Assembly (NCBI GenBank): GCA_026413225.1
Contig: CM048554.1
Span: 70,052,463-70,116,462, forward strand
Reading direction: 5' to 3'
DNA length: 64,000 nt
Source of the DNA: Otis tarda
Taxonomy: Eukaryota > Chordata > Aves > Otidiformes > Otididae
Made by a program: the position numbers and the translations under genes. Position 1 is the first letter of the stretch, and every line of letters begins with the position of its first letter. This document shows positions 40,101 through 51,286 of the stretch, one piece after another. The notes below the pieces were generated by a model, which was not told the origin of the DNA, ran no database searches, and saw nothing but the letters and a program-made list of their open reading frames with translations.

Positions 40101-40932
40101 TTTTCTGTATGGATTCTGACTGCTGCTGAAGAAAAGCACCACCTTTCTGAGTTTTCCTCTAAGTCACCTGTGGAGGGGAAGTAACACAATTAGGAAAAGT
40201 ATGAACTAGTTCAACTTTATTCTGTTTAGTCTTCTAAAACAGAGTTCTGCATATGAAAATTAATTAGGGTCACTGCTTCTGGGACAACTGAAAAATCTAA
40301 TTAAACCAAAGCAAGGAATCCTACTTGACTTTGCCGAATACTTTACCAACAGATGGGGTGCATGAGACATGAAGAAATTTTTTTTTTCTATCTGTCTTTT
40401 TGCCTAAATGAGCATGCATCCACTGTCTTTGGCTCATTTCCTGCTCTCAGAAATTGTTCCACTTTATTTTGGACCCTGAGTACAAGTTGTTTGAACTTAT
40501 TTGAGGCTAGAATATTCGACAGAATTATTTTTTCATTTGCTGAAGCAGAAATAAAACTTAATTTCTGTTATACTAAACTACCTCAGCTAGGTGTTTGTTG
40601 GAATGCAGTTCTTCTTTCCTGCTACTTATTGCTATAGCTTCTTGCCAGGTATCATTTTGAGATGTTAAATACTAGCTTCCAGATGAGCAGCAATGCTAAA
40701 GACAACAGAACATCATTCTAAATAAAATAGGTGGCAGCATGAAAGGAAAACAAACATTTTCCTGCTGGGATAGCTGCCAACAAGTCGTGGCTAAGCAACT
40801 TCCTTGTGAAGACAAGGTAGAGTTTTGTCAAAATAGGACTTTGTCAACATCTGAAAAACAGCACACTTTTCCTCATGTCAAGGCTCACTTGGTGGAGAAC
40901 AGCAGTGATATCCTGCATTACTTGTAGGCATC

Positions 40933-40972
40933 TGAGTTGGAGTAGACGACCTCCTGAGGTCACTTCCAACCC
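40933..40972 (+). mobile_element. Sliver of a CR1-like 3' UTR abutting LTR copy B
   Basis: GTTGGAGTAGACGACCTCC and TGAGGTCACTTCCAACC match the conserved CR1 3' UTR just before the octamer tail. The tail itself is missing and the sequence passes straight into LTR sequence at CTGCTCCGGCG. It is only about 40 bases, so the family call is tentative. Confidence 0.55.
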
Positions 40973-41569
40973 TGCTCCGGCGTGGGGTCCTCCATGGGCT
41001 GCAGGTGGATCTCTGCCCCTCTGTGGACCTCCATGGGCTGCAAGGGGGACAACCTACTCCACCATGGTCATCACCACAGGCTGCAGGGGAATCTTGGCCA
41101 GGAGCCGCAGTACTCCTCCCCCTCCTTCTTCACTGACCTTGGCGTCTGCAGCCGTTCCTCACAACAGGCTGGCAGACGCCTCTCAGGATCCTTTTTACAT
41201 CTTATTCACTTCTCATCTCCTCTCCATTTCTTGCAGCCAGTCCGGGCTGAGTTGGGCCCAGTCGGCTGCCCGGCAGGAGGCCAGAGGGTGAGGCCTGCAA
41301 GGCCCACAAGGCTCGTGCTTCCCCTTCTCTGCCCCCGCTCAGCTGCTTCACATCTTCTCCTTCTTTCTTTTTTCCTGTTTTCCCCTTCTTAAATACGTTA
41401 TCGCAGAGGCGTTATCACGGGACATTCTGCTACCAATTGGCTCGGCCTTGGCCAGCAGTGGGTCCGCCCTAGGCCCGGCCGAGTCCACTGAACAAAGGGG
41501 AGCGACTTCTAGCAGTTTCCTACAGAAGCTACCACCTTAGGCCCCCCCTCACCAAACAAAAGCAGAACA
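40972..41569 (-). mobile_element. ERV-type LTR fragment (copy B), missing about half
   Basis: It is very close by eye to 59729-60323 of copy C, from CTGCTCCGGCGTGGGG to the terminal GCAGAACA. On the minus strand it keeps the LTR 5' half: the TG end at 41569, CCAATTGG at 41440-41433 and TATTTAAG at 41395-41388. The downstream half, with the poly(A) signal, is gone. No target-site duplication can be tested because one end is lost. Confidence 0.88.
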
Positions 41570-43138
41570 GAGGGTAAGATGGTAACAGTTACCAAAAGTT
41601 TTCAGGTTGTGCGGCTCACATTGACAGGTGTGCAAAAGATGGGGAACTATCAATTGATCCGGCAGGACATTGTATTTTAAGAGCCTCCATCTTTTGGAAA
41701 CTGGGCACAGTGACAGATTTCCAGTTCGGCTGTGAGACATGTAGAGCAGAGCATGTGGTACTCCACGCATCAAAAATCAGGTTTATTTTTTATTCTGGAT
41801 GGGGCTGGCACTGAGTCTGGTTTCCAGATGGTTTTCTGTAGTGTGTTTCTGTTCCTCAGAGGAACACAGCAAAATCAGAAGGGAAAGCCCTTCCCCACAG
41901 ACAAACAAGAAATCAGAGAAATAGAAGTAAAAATGCAAAGAATAAGGCAATAATTAGTAAGTTAAGTCATTTCCTGTGTCACAGTTTTCTCAAGTAAGGA
42001 ACCAGCTGTGGAAGCTCTCACTTCTATGCCAAACAAATTCAGTGTTTGACTCTTCTGCCTGTAGTAGCTTTGGCTGGCATTTTCCAGTCTTATTTATACA
42101 GTTAGATGCAAAGTAGCCAATTAACATGCTTGTTTTTTCCTTTATTGACAAAACATGGTCTTTGAAAGGACAGATGCTCTTGTTTACCATCCCTTCAGAT
42201 TACAATCAGTCTCCATATTGGTGCTTGAGCTCTATGCTATACAAAGTCTGACTTCTTTTGCTCTTTATCTGCTTTGGATATTTAATTTTTCAAACTGCTG
42301 GATGCCTGTATTAGGGTCTGTTTTAATTTATTTTCCATATTTGGAAATGTTCCTTATAGCTCATTGATCCCAAATTCATTCATGAATATCATTAAAAGTC
42401 AATGGCAAAATTCAGTCTAAGAATTTGACCCCTGGAGTAACTCTGGCCTCTAAAAAACTCCCATGACAGCTGAAGGGCATACACTTGATGCAGTGGGGAC
42501 ATGACAAAGCTGACTTAAAGGACTGCCAGCTACACTCATCTTTAACTATTTCACTATGTTCTATTTATTGATTGTATAAGAGCCCACTTATTACCTAGCA
42601 AAAGACAGCTCAAAGGCAATAGGGGATAATGTCAAATCAATAAACTGAAGTGCAATGTACAATCAAATGCCACCTTAACTCCAAGTTGTAGAACTATACA
42701 CCATTGCACTACATAGCTCCAGTACACAGGAGGACTCAATCAAGTGTTTAATTTTTGTAGTTGCATGCTTAAAAAGATATACTTAAGCACTCTGTACAAC
42801 CAGGGCCATAATTGCTTATTTTACCTTATTTCCTATTTTTGTCTTTCAAAATAGCAGTTGCAGGCTTAAGAGAGATCACTAGGACAGACGAGGTCCAAAT
42901 AGTCAATTTTCCAGTCTTAACTCTGAAGAGTAGTGAGTATTGTGACTTCTAGAAATATTGGGGAGAGCTGAAGTTATTTAGCTACTTAAAGGATCAAGCC
43001 CTATTAAAATTGCAGGAATGTGCAAGACTTCATCAGAAAGGTTTCTTTCATCATTAAACTCCAGGGAAATCTTCTTTTCTAGCAGTAGACCTTTCCCAGA
43101 CACCCGATCTCCTCTAACAGTCTGATACACTGACACAC
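41570..43138. other. Non-coding, nothing recognised
   Basis: Unique sequence between LTR copy B and a CR1 fragment. Confidence 0.55.
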
Positions 43139-43248
43139 AGCAACCTGATCTAGTCAAAGATGTCCCTGCTCCTTGCAGGGGGGTTGGATGAGATGACCTT
43201 TAAAGGTCCCTTCCAACTCAAACCATTATATGATTCTATGATTCTAAT
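43139..43248 (+). mobile_element. CR1 3'-end fragment (about 110 bp)
   Basis: The piece reads AGCAACCTGATCTAGTCAAA, GATGTCCCTGCTCCTTGCAG and GATGACCTTTAAAGGTCCC, then ends with TATGATTCTATGATTCTA. It contains only the final ORF2 codons, which include a TAG within the usual IWLEMS motif, and the 3' UTR. Confidence 0.93.
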
Positions 43249-44797
43249 AAGCTTTGCGAGCTTATTATTTTTCATCTCAACTACAACTTCCTTGTCTTGA
43301 AGCAGAAACCCAAGAATCTACAGGCTTTGGTAGCCAAAAGGTCAAACTGCCTTTGTAGGGACATAAGCAATGCATGGACAGAGCGGCCAATTAACCTGTG
43401 CCCCAACCCTGCAGAAGTTTATGAACAAGTGTAACATTACTACCGGCTGCACTGTAAAAAAAGAAGCGTGTGGCTGCAGTGTTAGGACCCAGGAAATACA
43501 AAGGGTGAGCAAGCAACGTTTTGAAGGGTAATTTAATTTTAATCACTGGTCAGAGATATGTGGGAGGCAGAGGAGGCGTTTTGGGCCTGCCAGCGTCTAC
43601 AGTACAACCACACAAATGCTATCCTGGCAGTAAAACACATTTTTTTTAAAATGGCCTAGCACAAGGTGGATACAAGTGGAGCCACAGGGACATCAGCAGA
43701 GCACCGACCAGGCCTATCTGCTAGCCCGAGATGCAGAAAGAGCCACCGACTCCAAAGGGACTGTGGAGGAACAGTGGTCGAAAGGACCTAGTCCTTCCTC
43801 TTACACTGTAGAGTCGATCCTGCCTGTTTGTCAGACAGAAGGGGAGAGGGGAGAGATATCTGCCCCAAACATCAGTATGCAATCATCGGTGGCTTGCAGT
43901 CGCGAATCAGCAAATTCACATGGCTAGACCTAGGCCTGAGCAAGGCTACGGCTTATTTCCGTACAGGTTATCATACTGTGCGCAGGATTTTGTAAGCACA
44001 ATTACAGTCTCTGACATCCTATCTAAAAAGAGTGGTCACCATAGTAACGCCTGAATCACATGGCACTGCATACCTGATACCAATCAATCTTGAAAACATC
44101 ATTTTAAAGAAGCAGACTTCTGGAAAACTGCAGATGGAGGTTTCTTGTGGAGACTAAGAAGATGCTCTCTTGTAACAAAAATCAAAATTTTACCTTAAAA
44201 TCTCATTTGACTCTCCCTCCATACATCCCATTCTCTATCAGCTTACAAAAGTGATAGAAAATAAAAAAGAGTGACAAACAGCAATGTACAGCTGTCATGT
44301 AAATGATATGTTGCATTTTTCCCCCAGAGCATTAACTGTGACTTCTGAAAATACAGCCATGCTCTGGTTGCTGAAACAAAACATAAACTTGCCCACCATT
44401 GTGCCTCTTCACCTTCCCAGGGCAGCAGATTTCCCTTCAAATGCTAAAAACCAGATGTTTCATCAGCTTCTTTCTCCCTTTTTGCTTTCCCACTCTGCCA
44501 TTTAATTTAGTTGATTAGAGTTGTGTTTCTCTGCGTGGGTAAAAGAAGAGGAGCATGTTTAAGGAAATGATGTTTGCATTTAGCTTAGGACTGTGGCTTT
44601 CGGATGTGCATTCTGCCACCAGCCCTCAAGACACATCCAGCAGCCAAAGAGTTGAGGAAATTGCTGATGTCTCTGAGGTTTTCAGTGGGTTGCTTTTTTT
44701 AGTGAGTTGCTTTTTTTTTTTTTACAGTTCAGCTTCACTCTAGCAGCCTTTGGGCTACCTGTCCTTTACCTGTTCCAACAGCCTGCTGCCTTTTGTC
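43249..44797. other. Non-coding, nothing recognised
   Basis: Unique sequence between two CR1 fragments. The 83-codon frame at 43676-43927 (+) has no recognised similarity. Confidence 0.55.
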
Positions 44798-45153
44798 ATC
44801 TTCCAGTACCTAAAGGGGACCTACAGGAAAGATGGGGAGAAACTCTTCAGCAGGGCCTGTTGTGAAAGGATGAGGGGTAATAGTTTTAAAATAGAAGCAG
44901 GCAGATTCAAACTAGACATCAGGAAAAAAAGAATTATAATGAGAGTAGTGGAACATTGGACCAGGTTGCCCATAGAGGTGGTGGATGCCCCATCCCTGGA
45001 CACATTCAAGGCCAGGTTGGACGGGGCTCTGAGCAACCTGATCTGGTTGGAGATGTCCCTGCTCCTTGCAGGGAGGTTTGATTAGATGACCTTTAAAAGT
45101 CCCTTCCAACCCTAACTATTCTATGATTCTATGATTCTATGATTCTATGATCC
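44798..45153 (+). mobile_element. CR1 3'-end fragment with about five octamer tail units
   Basis: It starts in the FQYLKGTYRKDGEKLF region and stays open through [20 protein letters not shown] and LIWLEMSLLLAGRFD to the natural ORF2 stop at 45083-45085. The 3' UTR and tandem CTATGATT units follow at about 45118-45150. The upstream in-frame codons back to 44750 come from flanking sequence, not CR1. Confidence 0.93.
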
Positions 45154-45292
45154 TAGCAAGGACACTGCTACAGATTGATGAAAATAATCCCAGTAAATAA
45201 CCCACGCACAAAGTTCAACCAGCCTCAGCAGTATTTCCAAGATAGACTTGATATTTTCTGTTTGATTCTATCCCAAACTATCACTACTTTCA

Positions 45293-45332
45293 TTATTTGA
45301 AAATCTACTTCTTTATTTGAAAGTCTACTTCT
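45293..45332. repeat. 20-bp tandem duplication, two units, one mismatch
   Basis: TTATTTGAAAATCTACTTCT is followed directly by TTATTTGAAAGTCTACTTCT. This is a simple local duplication in non-coding DNA. Confidence 0.85.
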
Positions 45333-48300
45333 TAATTCTCCTATTTCTGTTCAGATGGGTTCCATCTTTGTCATCTTCCATTCCATCTATATTTTATTTT
45401 TCAAATAAGTCACAGCTATAATCATTTATTCTGACAGGGTCTCTCCTTTACTCGATGTGATTTCAGAACAGCAGAGCCGCTGAATCTGCAAATGCCATTG
45501 ACTGACAAAAGTTGGATATCCAACTGCCATAATGCAAGTAACAAATTTGCTTAGAAATTCTTTCAGCATCCTGGAGACTGGTGTAAAAACAACAGGAGTA
45601 GGCACTGTATGACTCTAAGGACGTAATGAGACATCCTTTACTAAGCTTGCTGAAGTCACTAGAACCTGCCCACCTTTGCTGACCCACCAGAACAGACTAT
45701 GTGCACATGAACTGCTGCCGCAGGTTGTTTCAGCTCATCTGGGTGACGGTACACTAAGACAGATGAGGAAAATGCTCTCAAAACTCATTCCCAGAAAGAT
45801 GGTCACATCCAGGACTATTTAAATTATTAAATGTCCACTTAGAAAAAGGCTGGAACTATTCCTGTTCAAGAAGAGCGCTATCAAGATTTCTGTAATAAAG
45901 AAAGTGCAGTAATTGGGTGATTATGATGTAAACAAGGCAGTTGTTAAGATAAGCACTTGTATCACTTCACATACATCACAACTGAAATGCCAAGTCGTAC
46001 TTGTTTTCCTTAGGTAGGAAAAAAATTCCACTTGCCTCTAATTTTAGTGTAATATTGGCCTCTATCCTACAGGTCTGTTCCAGCAGCAAAGCGAGGAGCA
46101 GAGATAGAACTGAGATGCATGCTGTTCTCAAGCTAGAAAAACAAAGGGAATTGATGATATGTAAACATTTGTGGCAGATGTTGTCTGCCCCCAGTATGTT
46201 GTCATGCAATAGATACCTCCCAGCAGCTGTAGGAGGAGGTATTTGTGCTATCCATAACGCTTTACAAGTCAGCGCTGGTGACCATGCAGTCCTGTTATGC
46301 ATAAGGAAGCTGGGCTTTTAATCTGCTTTCACCGAGTGTGGAAGTTACATTTATTCAGCTGTGGTTCTGACGTGTGTCTCACAGTAACTGGCATTATTGT
46401 TCAACATGACAACTAACTCCAACAGATAAAAATGTAACGTTCCACAACCAAAATTAAGATGTCACCATCAGTTTATTGTGTTTTAAGCTATGCCAGGGAC
46501 AAATTATGGTTTTCAAACTGCACAGGAATCAATAGGAGAAGAGATCTATTGGGTTTTGGCAAGGATCAGAGACCAGACTTCGATTATTCTGAGTATCTTT
46601 TGCAAAGGTGAGCGGGAAAGGAATATCAGGAAAGCACAAGTGAGTTGTTACAGCAATTGAGAAAGCTGCCTGTGCCCTCCTGTCCTTTACTAGCCTGTAG
46701 GAAGAACTCAAAACCTGCCTGTCCCAAATCCTTAGTTTAAAGACAACACTGTAATCCATGCAGTGAAACACACAAAACCAGTCTACCCTCTCCCTGACAA
46801 AGTTTTGCTGTAAATAACTCATTAACCACGCAGTGCAGCCTGGAAGGCATTTGTACACAGGCACCCAGGAAAAACCCAGTTAAGGAACAGAGCATCGCAT
46901 TATACTTGCCACTGCAAAATGAGGATTCATTTGTTTTCTGTATCCATTTATAATTTCAGGGTCATCACTAAAAACAAACAGTGAGAGTCAAAAACTTCAC
47001 AAATATTTTCATTACCTTCTCTAGGATGTCTTCATATGCTTTTACTGACAGCAAGATCACAAATCTTTCACCATTATGCAGCTGACTCGGAAATACTGTC
47101 GAAGCTGTCAGCACTGCAAGTTTTGAAACGTGTGCTTAACTGATGCTTTCTGTTAAGGCTGCCTCCCTTTCCTACTGTCCTTGTGTGTATGAACTTCAAA
47201 TAACATAATACCGGACTGTGGACACAGTGTGTGCCTTTTAGGCTGGGTTTTTTTTAGTGCTCCCGTAGGAATACAATCTTTATGTGAAGACATCTGTACT
47301 GTGACTCTTTTTTATCCCCTCATGCTGTACAGTAGAAAAAAAAAACCCTAATAAATAGTTTGCTAAGGAGTTATTTATACAAGTACAAACACAAAACCAC
47401 TAGGTTTGATAATATGTTTTCATTTTATGCTAGTGTAAAATTGTAGTGAAATAAAATCAGCATGCTAAAAATTTGCCCTATAGAAAGCAAACACAATCAG
47501 AACAGCAGACCAAGCAAGCAGAAGAAGTAAAAAATCTGTCTTCTTTCAGAATCAATCTTGCATCCCTGGCACTTATAGTAAAGATTTTTTTCCCCAGCCC
47601 AGTTTTATTTTCTAAGTCTCAGTACTCTTGGCTAGAAGTGTTGGATAGCTTTTTTTCCCTCCTCTTTCTGTGTCTCAGAGAAGAGCAGAAAACAAAGATA
47701 AAGCCTGGATTTTCTGACAGGGTTTGTCTTCATACTGTGATTGATGGGGCTGATGCTGTACTGAATTTAAACTTGCAAATGTCAAAAACATCATCCCTCT
47801 GAAGCCGAGGAGGAAGGGCACGGGCTCAGCCCAGTGCTGTAGGTAGCACACCCTGAAGTTGCTCCAATAGGCTCAAAAACATTTGAAGACAGAGGCCTGT
47901 CTCCTAGGAGAGGATCTATGGTATTAATTTACCTGGAATTTAGACTCAATGAACACCAGTTCCTAGCTGTGAAACATAACAAGAATTGCTACCAGCTGCA
48001 GCTCAGTGCTCCCCTTCTCCAGCTGCATCAGGGAAGGTTTTTGGCCACACATCCCTGGTGAGAGCCACCTCCCGCCGTGAGCAGGAGAGGGGCAAGCCAC
48101 AGGAGGGGACACTCCCTGCCAACCTCCACACAAAGCTCCCTTTGTCCCCCGACACATCCCGAGCTATGAGGATGTGTGTGCCTTACCCTCACCCGTGGTT
48201 GTTCCACATGTGAAGAGGAGCACCGTGCAGAAGCCTCTAGCTAGCTGGCCAGTGAAACATGGGGGATGTTTGGCCCATCCTGGCTTTGGAGCATCCCTTC

Positions 48301-49994
48301 TTACAGGGCCCGAGACTTTCTTTAGATCTTGAATGTGCACAGTTTAGGAGGCCACCTCCCCACCTCATTCTCACTTCTGTCTGTGTTCAAATAATCTGAA
48401 CTATACAGAGTAAAATGAAACTTCTGGGGGATTTGAACATGACTTTTACTGAGAGCTGTTAAATGACAAATACTTTTGAGCACCGCCTTAAGGACCCAGG
48501 TGTCTGATTTATGCACCACAGACAGTCATGACAAATACTAGTGCACTCTCCAAACGCTCATCTGCCACTGTTTTCCCAAGGTAGCCGTGCCCTTCCTAGT
48601 CATTCTCAAGAGAAAAATGTAAAAGGCTACTGACACGTCAACAGAGAAGAACAAAATGGCATCTTACAGCTACTCTTTTGATTTTTGTTCACGTGATGTT
48701 TCCAGTGAAGGCATAACCACTCCTAACTCCTGCTTCTTTTGGAATGAGGAGGTGAGGCACAGATAGAAAGAGGCAGCCTATAGACACTGCTAAGTAAGTG
48801 TTTTTCATGCACAGCAGCCCTCACAATTGGGCTCTTTATGTACTCACCAGTTGCCTCATTCTGCCTTGAGGTGAGTTTGCATCTTTGTCAGGAGCAGCCT
48901 CCAGAGTACTGACCTCTACTGAAAGGCATTTTATGCCAGCTGTTGAAATCTGTAGGCTTACTGGCTGAGTACAGCTCCACTGCAGGGGAGGGACCAGAAC
49001 TTAAGTCTACGGACAAACCCTTCTCCTTCGGCTTCCTATCTATTCCCATGACTGCAGTTACAGCATTGCTTTGGCCATGAGAGGCCAACTTGCTCTTTCT
49101 TCTGAAATACATAAATATGGCATCAGTTTAGACTGTGCAGTACTTTTACAGGACATCTTTAATGTGCACACAGAGAAGCTTTAGAGATTCCAATCTTTTT
49201 CTGAGAGGTTTATACATGGTCTTTCCAATAAAAAAAAAAAAATCCTTTATCACAATTCCTCCTGCATCCAGTAGAATTATATTCATCTGGGTGACTGTTC
49301 CCCACTTCAGTGTGGTGCCTACACAATCCTTGGAGACTTTAAAGAAAAAAAAGTTGTCTATATTAAAGAAATAAAGATGTGACGTTAACATGGATTGAAT
49401 ATGTGATCTGACTCATGATGAAGCCAGAGGGAGCATTTCCAGGAGCTTAGATGTAGGACAGGGCTCAAAGAGGGGGATTTTGTATAGACTTGGATTAGCA
49501 GTGAGGAATTCTGCCTTCTGCGAAGCATCTTTGAACCCTGAGAGGATGCACACTGACTTAAGCCTCCACATACAGCCTATGCTGAACATGAATGATATTG
49601 GCAGGATGATTTCCACGTTGTAAAGTCATATCTATCTCTCAAAAATGGATGGATTTTTACCATTCCCAGACACAGAGATATGTGGGCTCTACGTCTGAAC
49701 AGATAAAGGAGGTCAATTTAATTTCTGATCCCGTGTTGTAAACTATTAAGCTACACAACTTGTGTTATAAGCATTATTTACAGTGAAATATTTTTTAAAA
49801 AAGACATTTCATGAGTTCTTTTATTGAGTTTAAAAAATGTCTATAGCTGATCAGTAGGTTAATCTTACACTTAAGCCACATCTACTTACAGTTGTAGCTC
49901 TTTCCTCTACCAGTAACTTGCATAAGCAAGGGCATTCTACTATTTTCAGAAGAAACTTCTCAGATGAAGAGAGAAAAAATCCTTTTCTGTACTC

Positions 49995-50090
49995 AGTGTT
50001 GCTGCTACTTATTGATAAATAATCAATAAATACAAAGCCTTATCAATAAATATAACCTAATCAATAAACCTTAATTAATAAAGATAAACC
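49995..50090. repeat. Degenerate AT-rich repeat of ATCAATAAA units
   Basis: ATCAATAAA occurs three times between about 50018 and 50069, with related GATAAATAA and ATTAATAAAG units on either side. It immediately precedes the 5' breakpoint of the CR1 at 50095. It gives several AATAAA hexamers on the plus strand, probably without function. Confidence 0.65.
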
Positions 50091-50094
50091 CTTC

Positions 50095-51286
50095 TATGAC
50101 GAGGTTATAGTATCGATGGACAAGGGACAACCAACTGACGTCATCTATCTGGACTTGCACAAAGCATTTGACACTGCCCTGCATGACATCCTTGTCTCTA
50201 ACTGGAGAGAAATGGATTTGACAGATGGAACACTTGGCAGATAAGGAATTGGCTGGGTGGCCGCACGCAAAGAGCTGTGGTCAATGGCTCAATGTCCAAG
50301 TGGAGACCAGTGACGAGCCACATTCCTCAGGTGTTGGTATTGGGACCAGCACTGTTCAACATCTTTGCTGTCGACGTTGGCAGTGGGATAGAGTGTGCCC
50401 TCAGCAAGTTCGGCGATAACACCAAGCTGTGTGGTGCGGTCAACACACTGGAGAGAAGGGATGCCATCCAGAGGGACCTTGACAGGCTGGAGAGGTGGGC
50501 CTGTGCCAACCTCATGAAGTTCAACCAGGCCAAGTGCAAGGTCCTGCATCTGGGTCAGGGCAATCCCAGGCACAAATACAGGCTGGGTGGAGAATGGATC
50601 GAGAGCAGCCCTGAGGAGAAGGACTTGGGTGTGTTTTTTGATGAGATGCTCAACAACAAGCCAGCAATGTGCGCCTGCAGTCCAGAAAGCCAATCGCATC
50701 CTGGGCTGCCTCAAAAGAAGCGTGGCCAGCAGGTCAAGAGAGGTGATTCCACCCCTCTACTCCACTCTCATGAGACCCCACCTGGAGTACTGCGTCCAGT
50801 TCTGGAGTCTCCAACATAAGAGGGATGTGGATCCATTGGAGCAAGTTCAGAGAAGGGACATGAAAATGTCCTCCTATGAGGACAGGCTGAGAAAGTTAGG
50901 GCTGTTCAGCCTGGAGAAAAGAAGGTTCCAAGGAGACCTTACAGTGGCCTTCCAGTACCTAAAGGGGGCTTATAGGAAAGACAAGGAGAAACTCTTTAGC
51001 AGGGCCTGTTGTGATAGGATGAGGGGTAATGGTTTTAAAATAGGGGGACATAGATTCAGACTTGATATAAGGAAGAAATTCTTTACAATGAGGGTAGTGG
51101 AACACTGGAACAGATTGCCCAGAAAGGTGATAGATGCCCCATCCCTGGAAATATTCAAGGCCAGTTTGGATGAGGCTCTGAGCAACCTGATCTGGTTGGA
51201 GATGTCCCTGCTCCTTGCAGGGGAGTTGGACTGGATGGCCTTTAAAGGTCCCTTCCAACCTAAACTATTCTGTGATTCTGTAAGCA
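50095..51286 (+). mobile_element. CR1 LINE, 5'-truncated, with an inactivated reverse transcriptase
   Basis: It starts near GACGAGGTTATAGTATCGAT, upstream of the [13 protein letters not shown] motif, and ends ATTCTGTGATTCTGTAAG. The catalytic FADD box reads FGDN here, so the second aspartate is lost. A one-base insertion near 50655 (AACAACAAGCC) shifts the frame, and another break lies near the start, at ACTGGAGAG. The second half, from 50587 to about 51236, is open into the natural ORF2 end. It was not capable of autonomous activity. Confidence 0.93.

Larger units (their letters stand above)
17843..40932. other. Long non-coding stretch, probably PKIB 5' intron or upstream DNA
   Basis: 23 kb with only one CR1 fragment (29131-29323), short homopolymers and the A-rich tract. 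No exon was identified. PKI genes usually have 5' non-coding exons joined to the ATG exon by a long intron, and the acceptor at 17843-17844 shows that at least one such exon exists upstream. The many frames of 60-120 codons are scattered on both strands with no family resemblance. Confidence 0.6.
45154..50094. other. Non-coding, nothing beyond simple repeats
   Basis: Unique sequence holding a 20-bp tandem duplication and, at its right end, ATCAATAAA units. The 47.8-48.3 kb part is somewhat GC-richer but CpG-poor. Confidence 0.55.
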
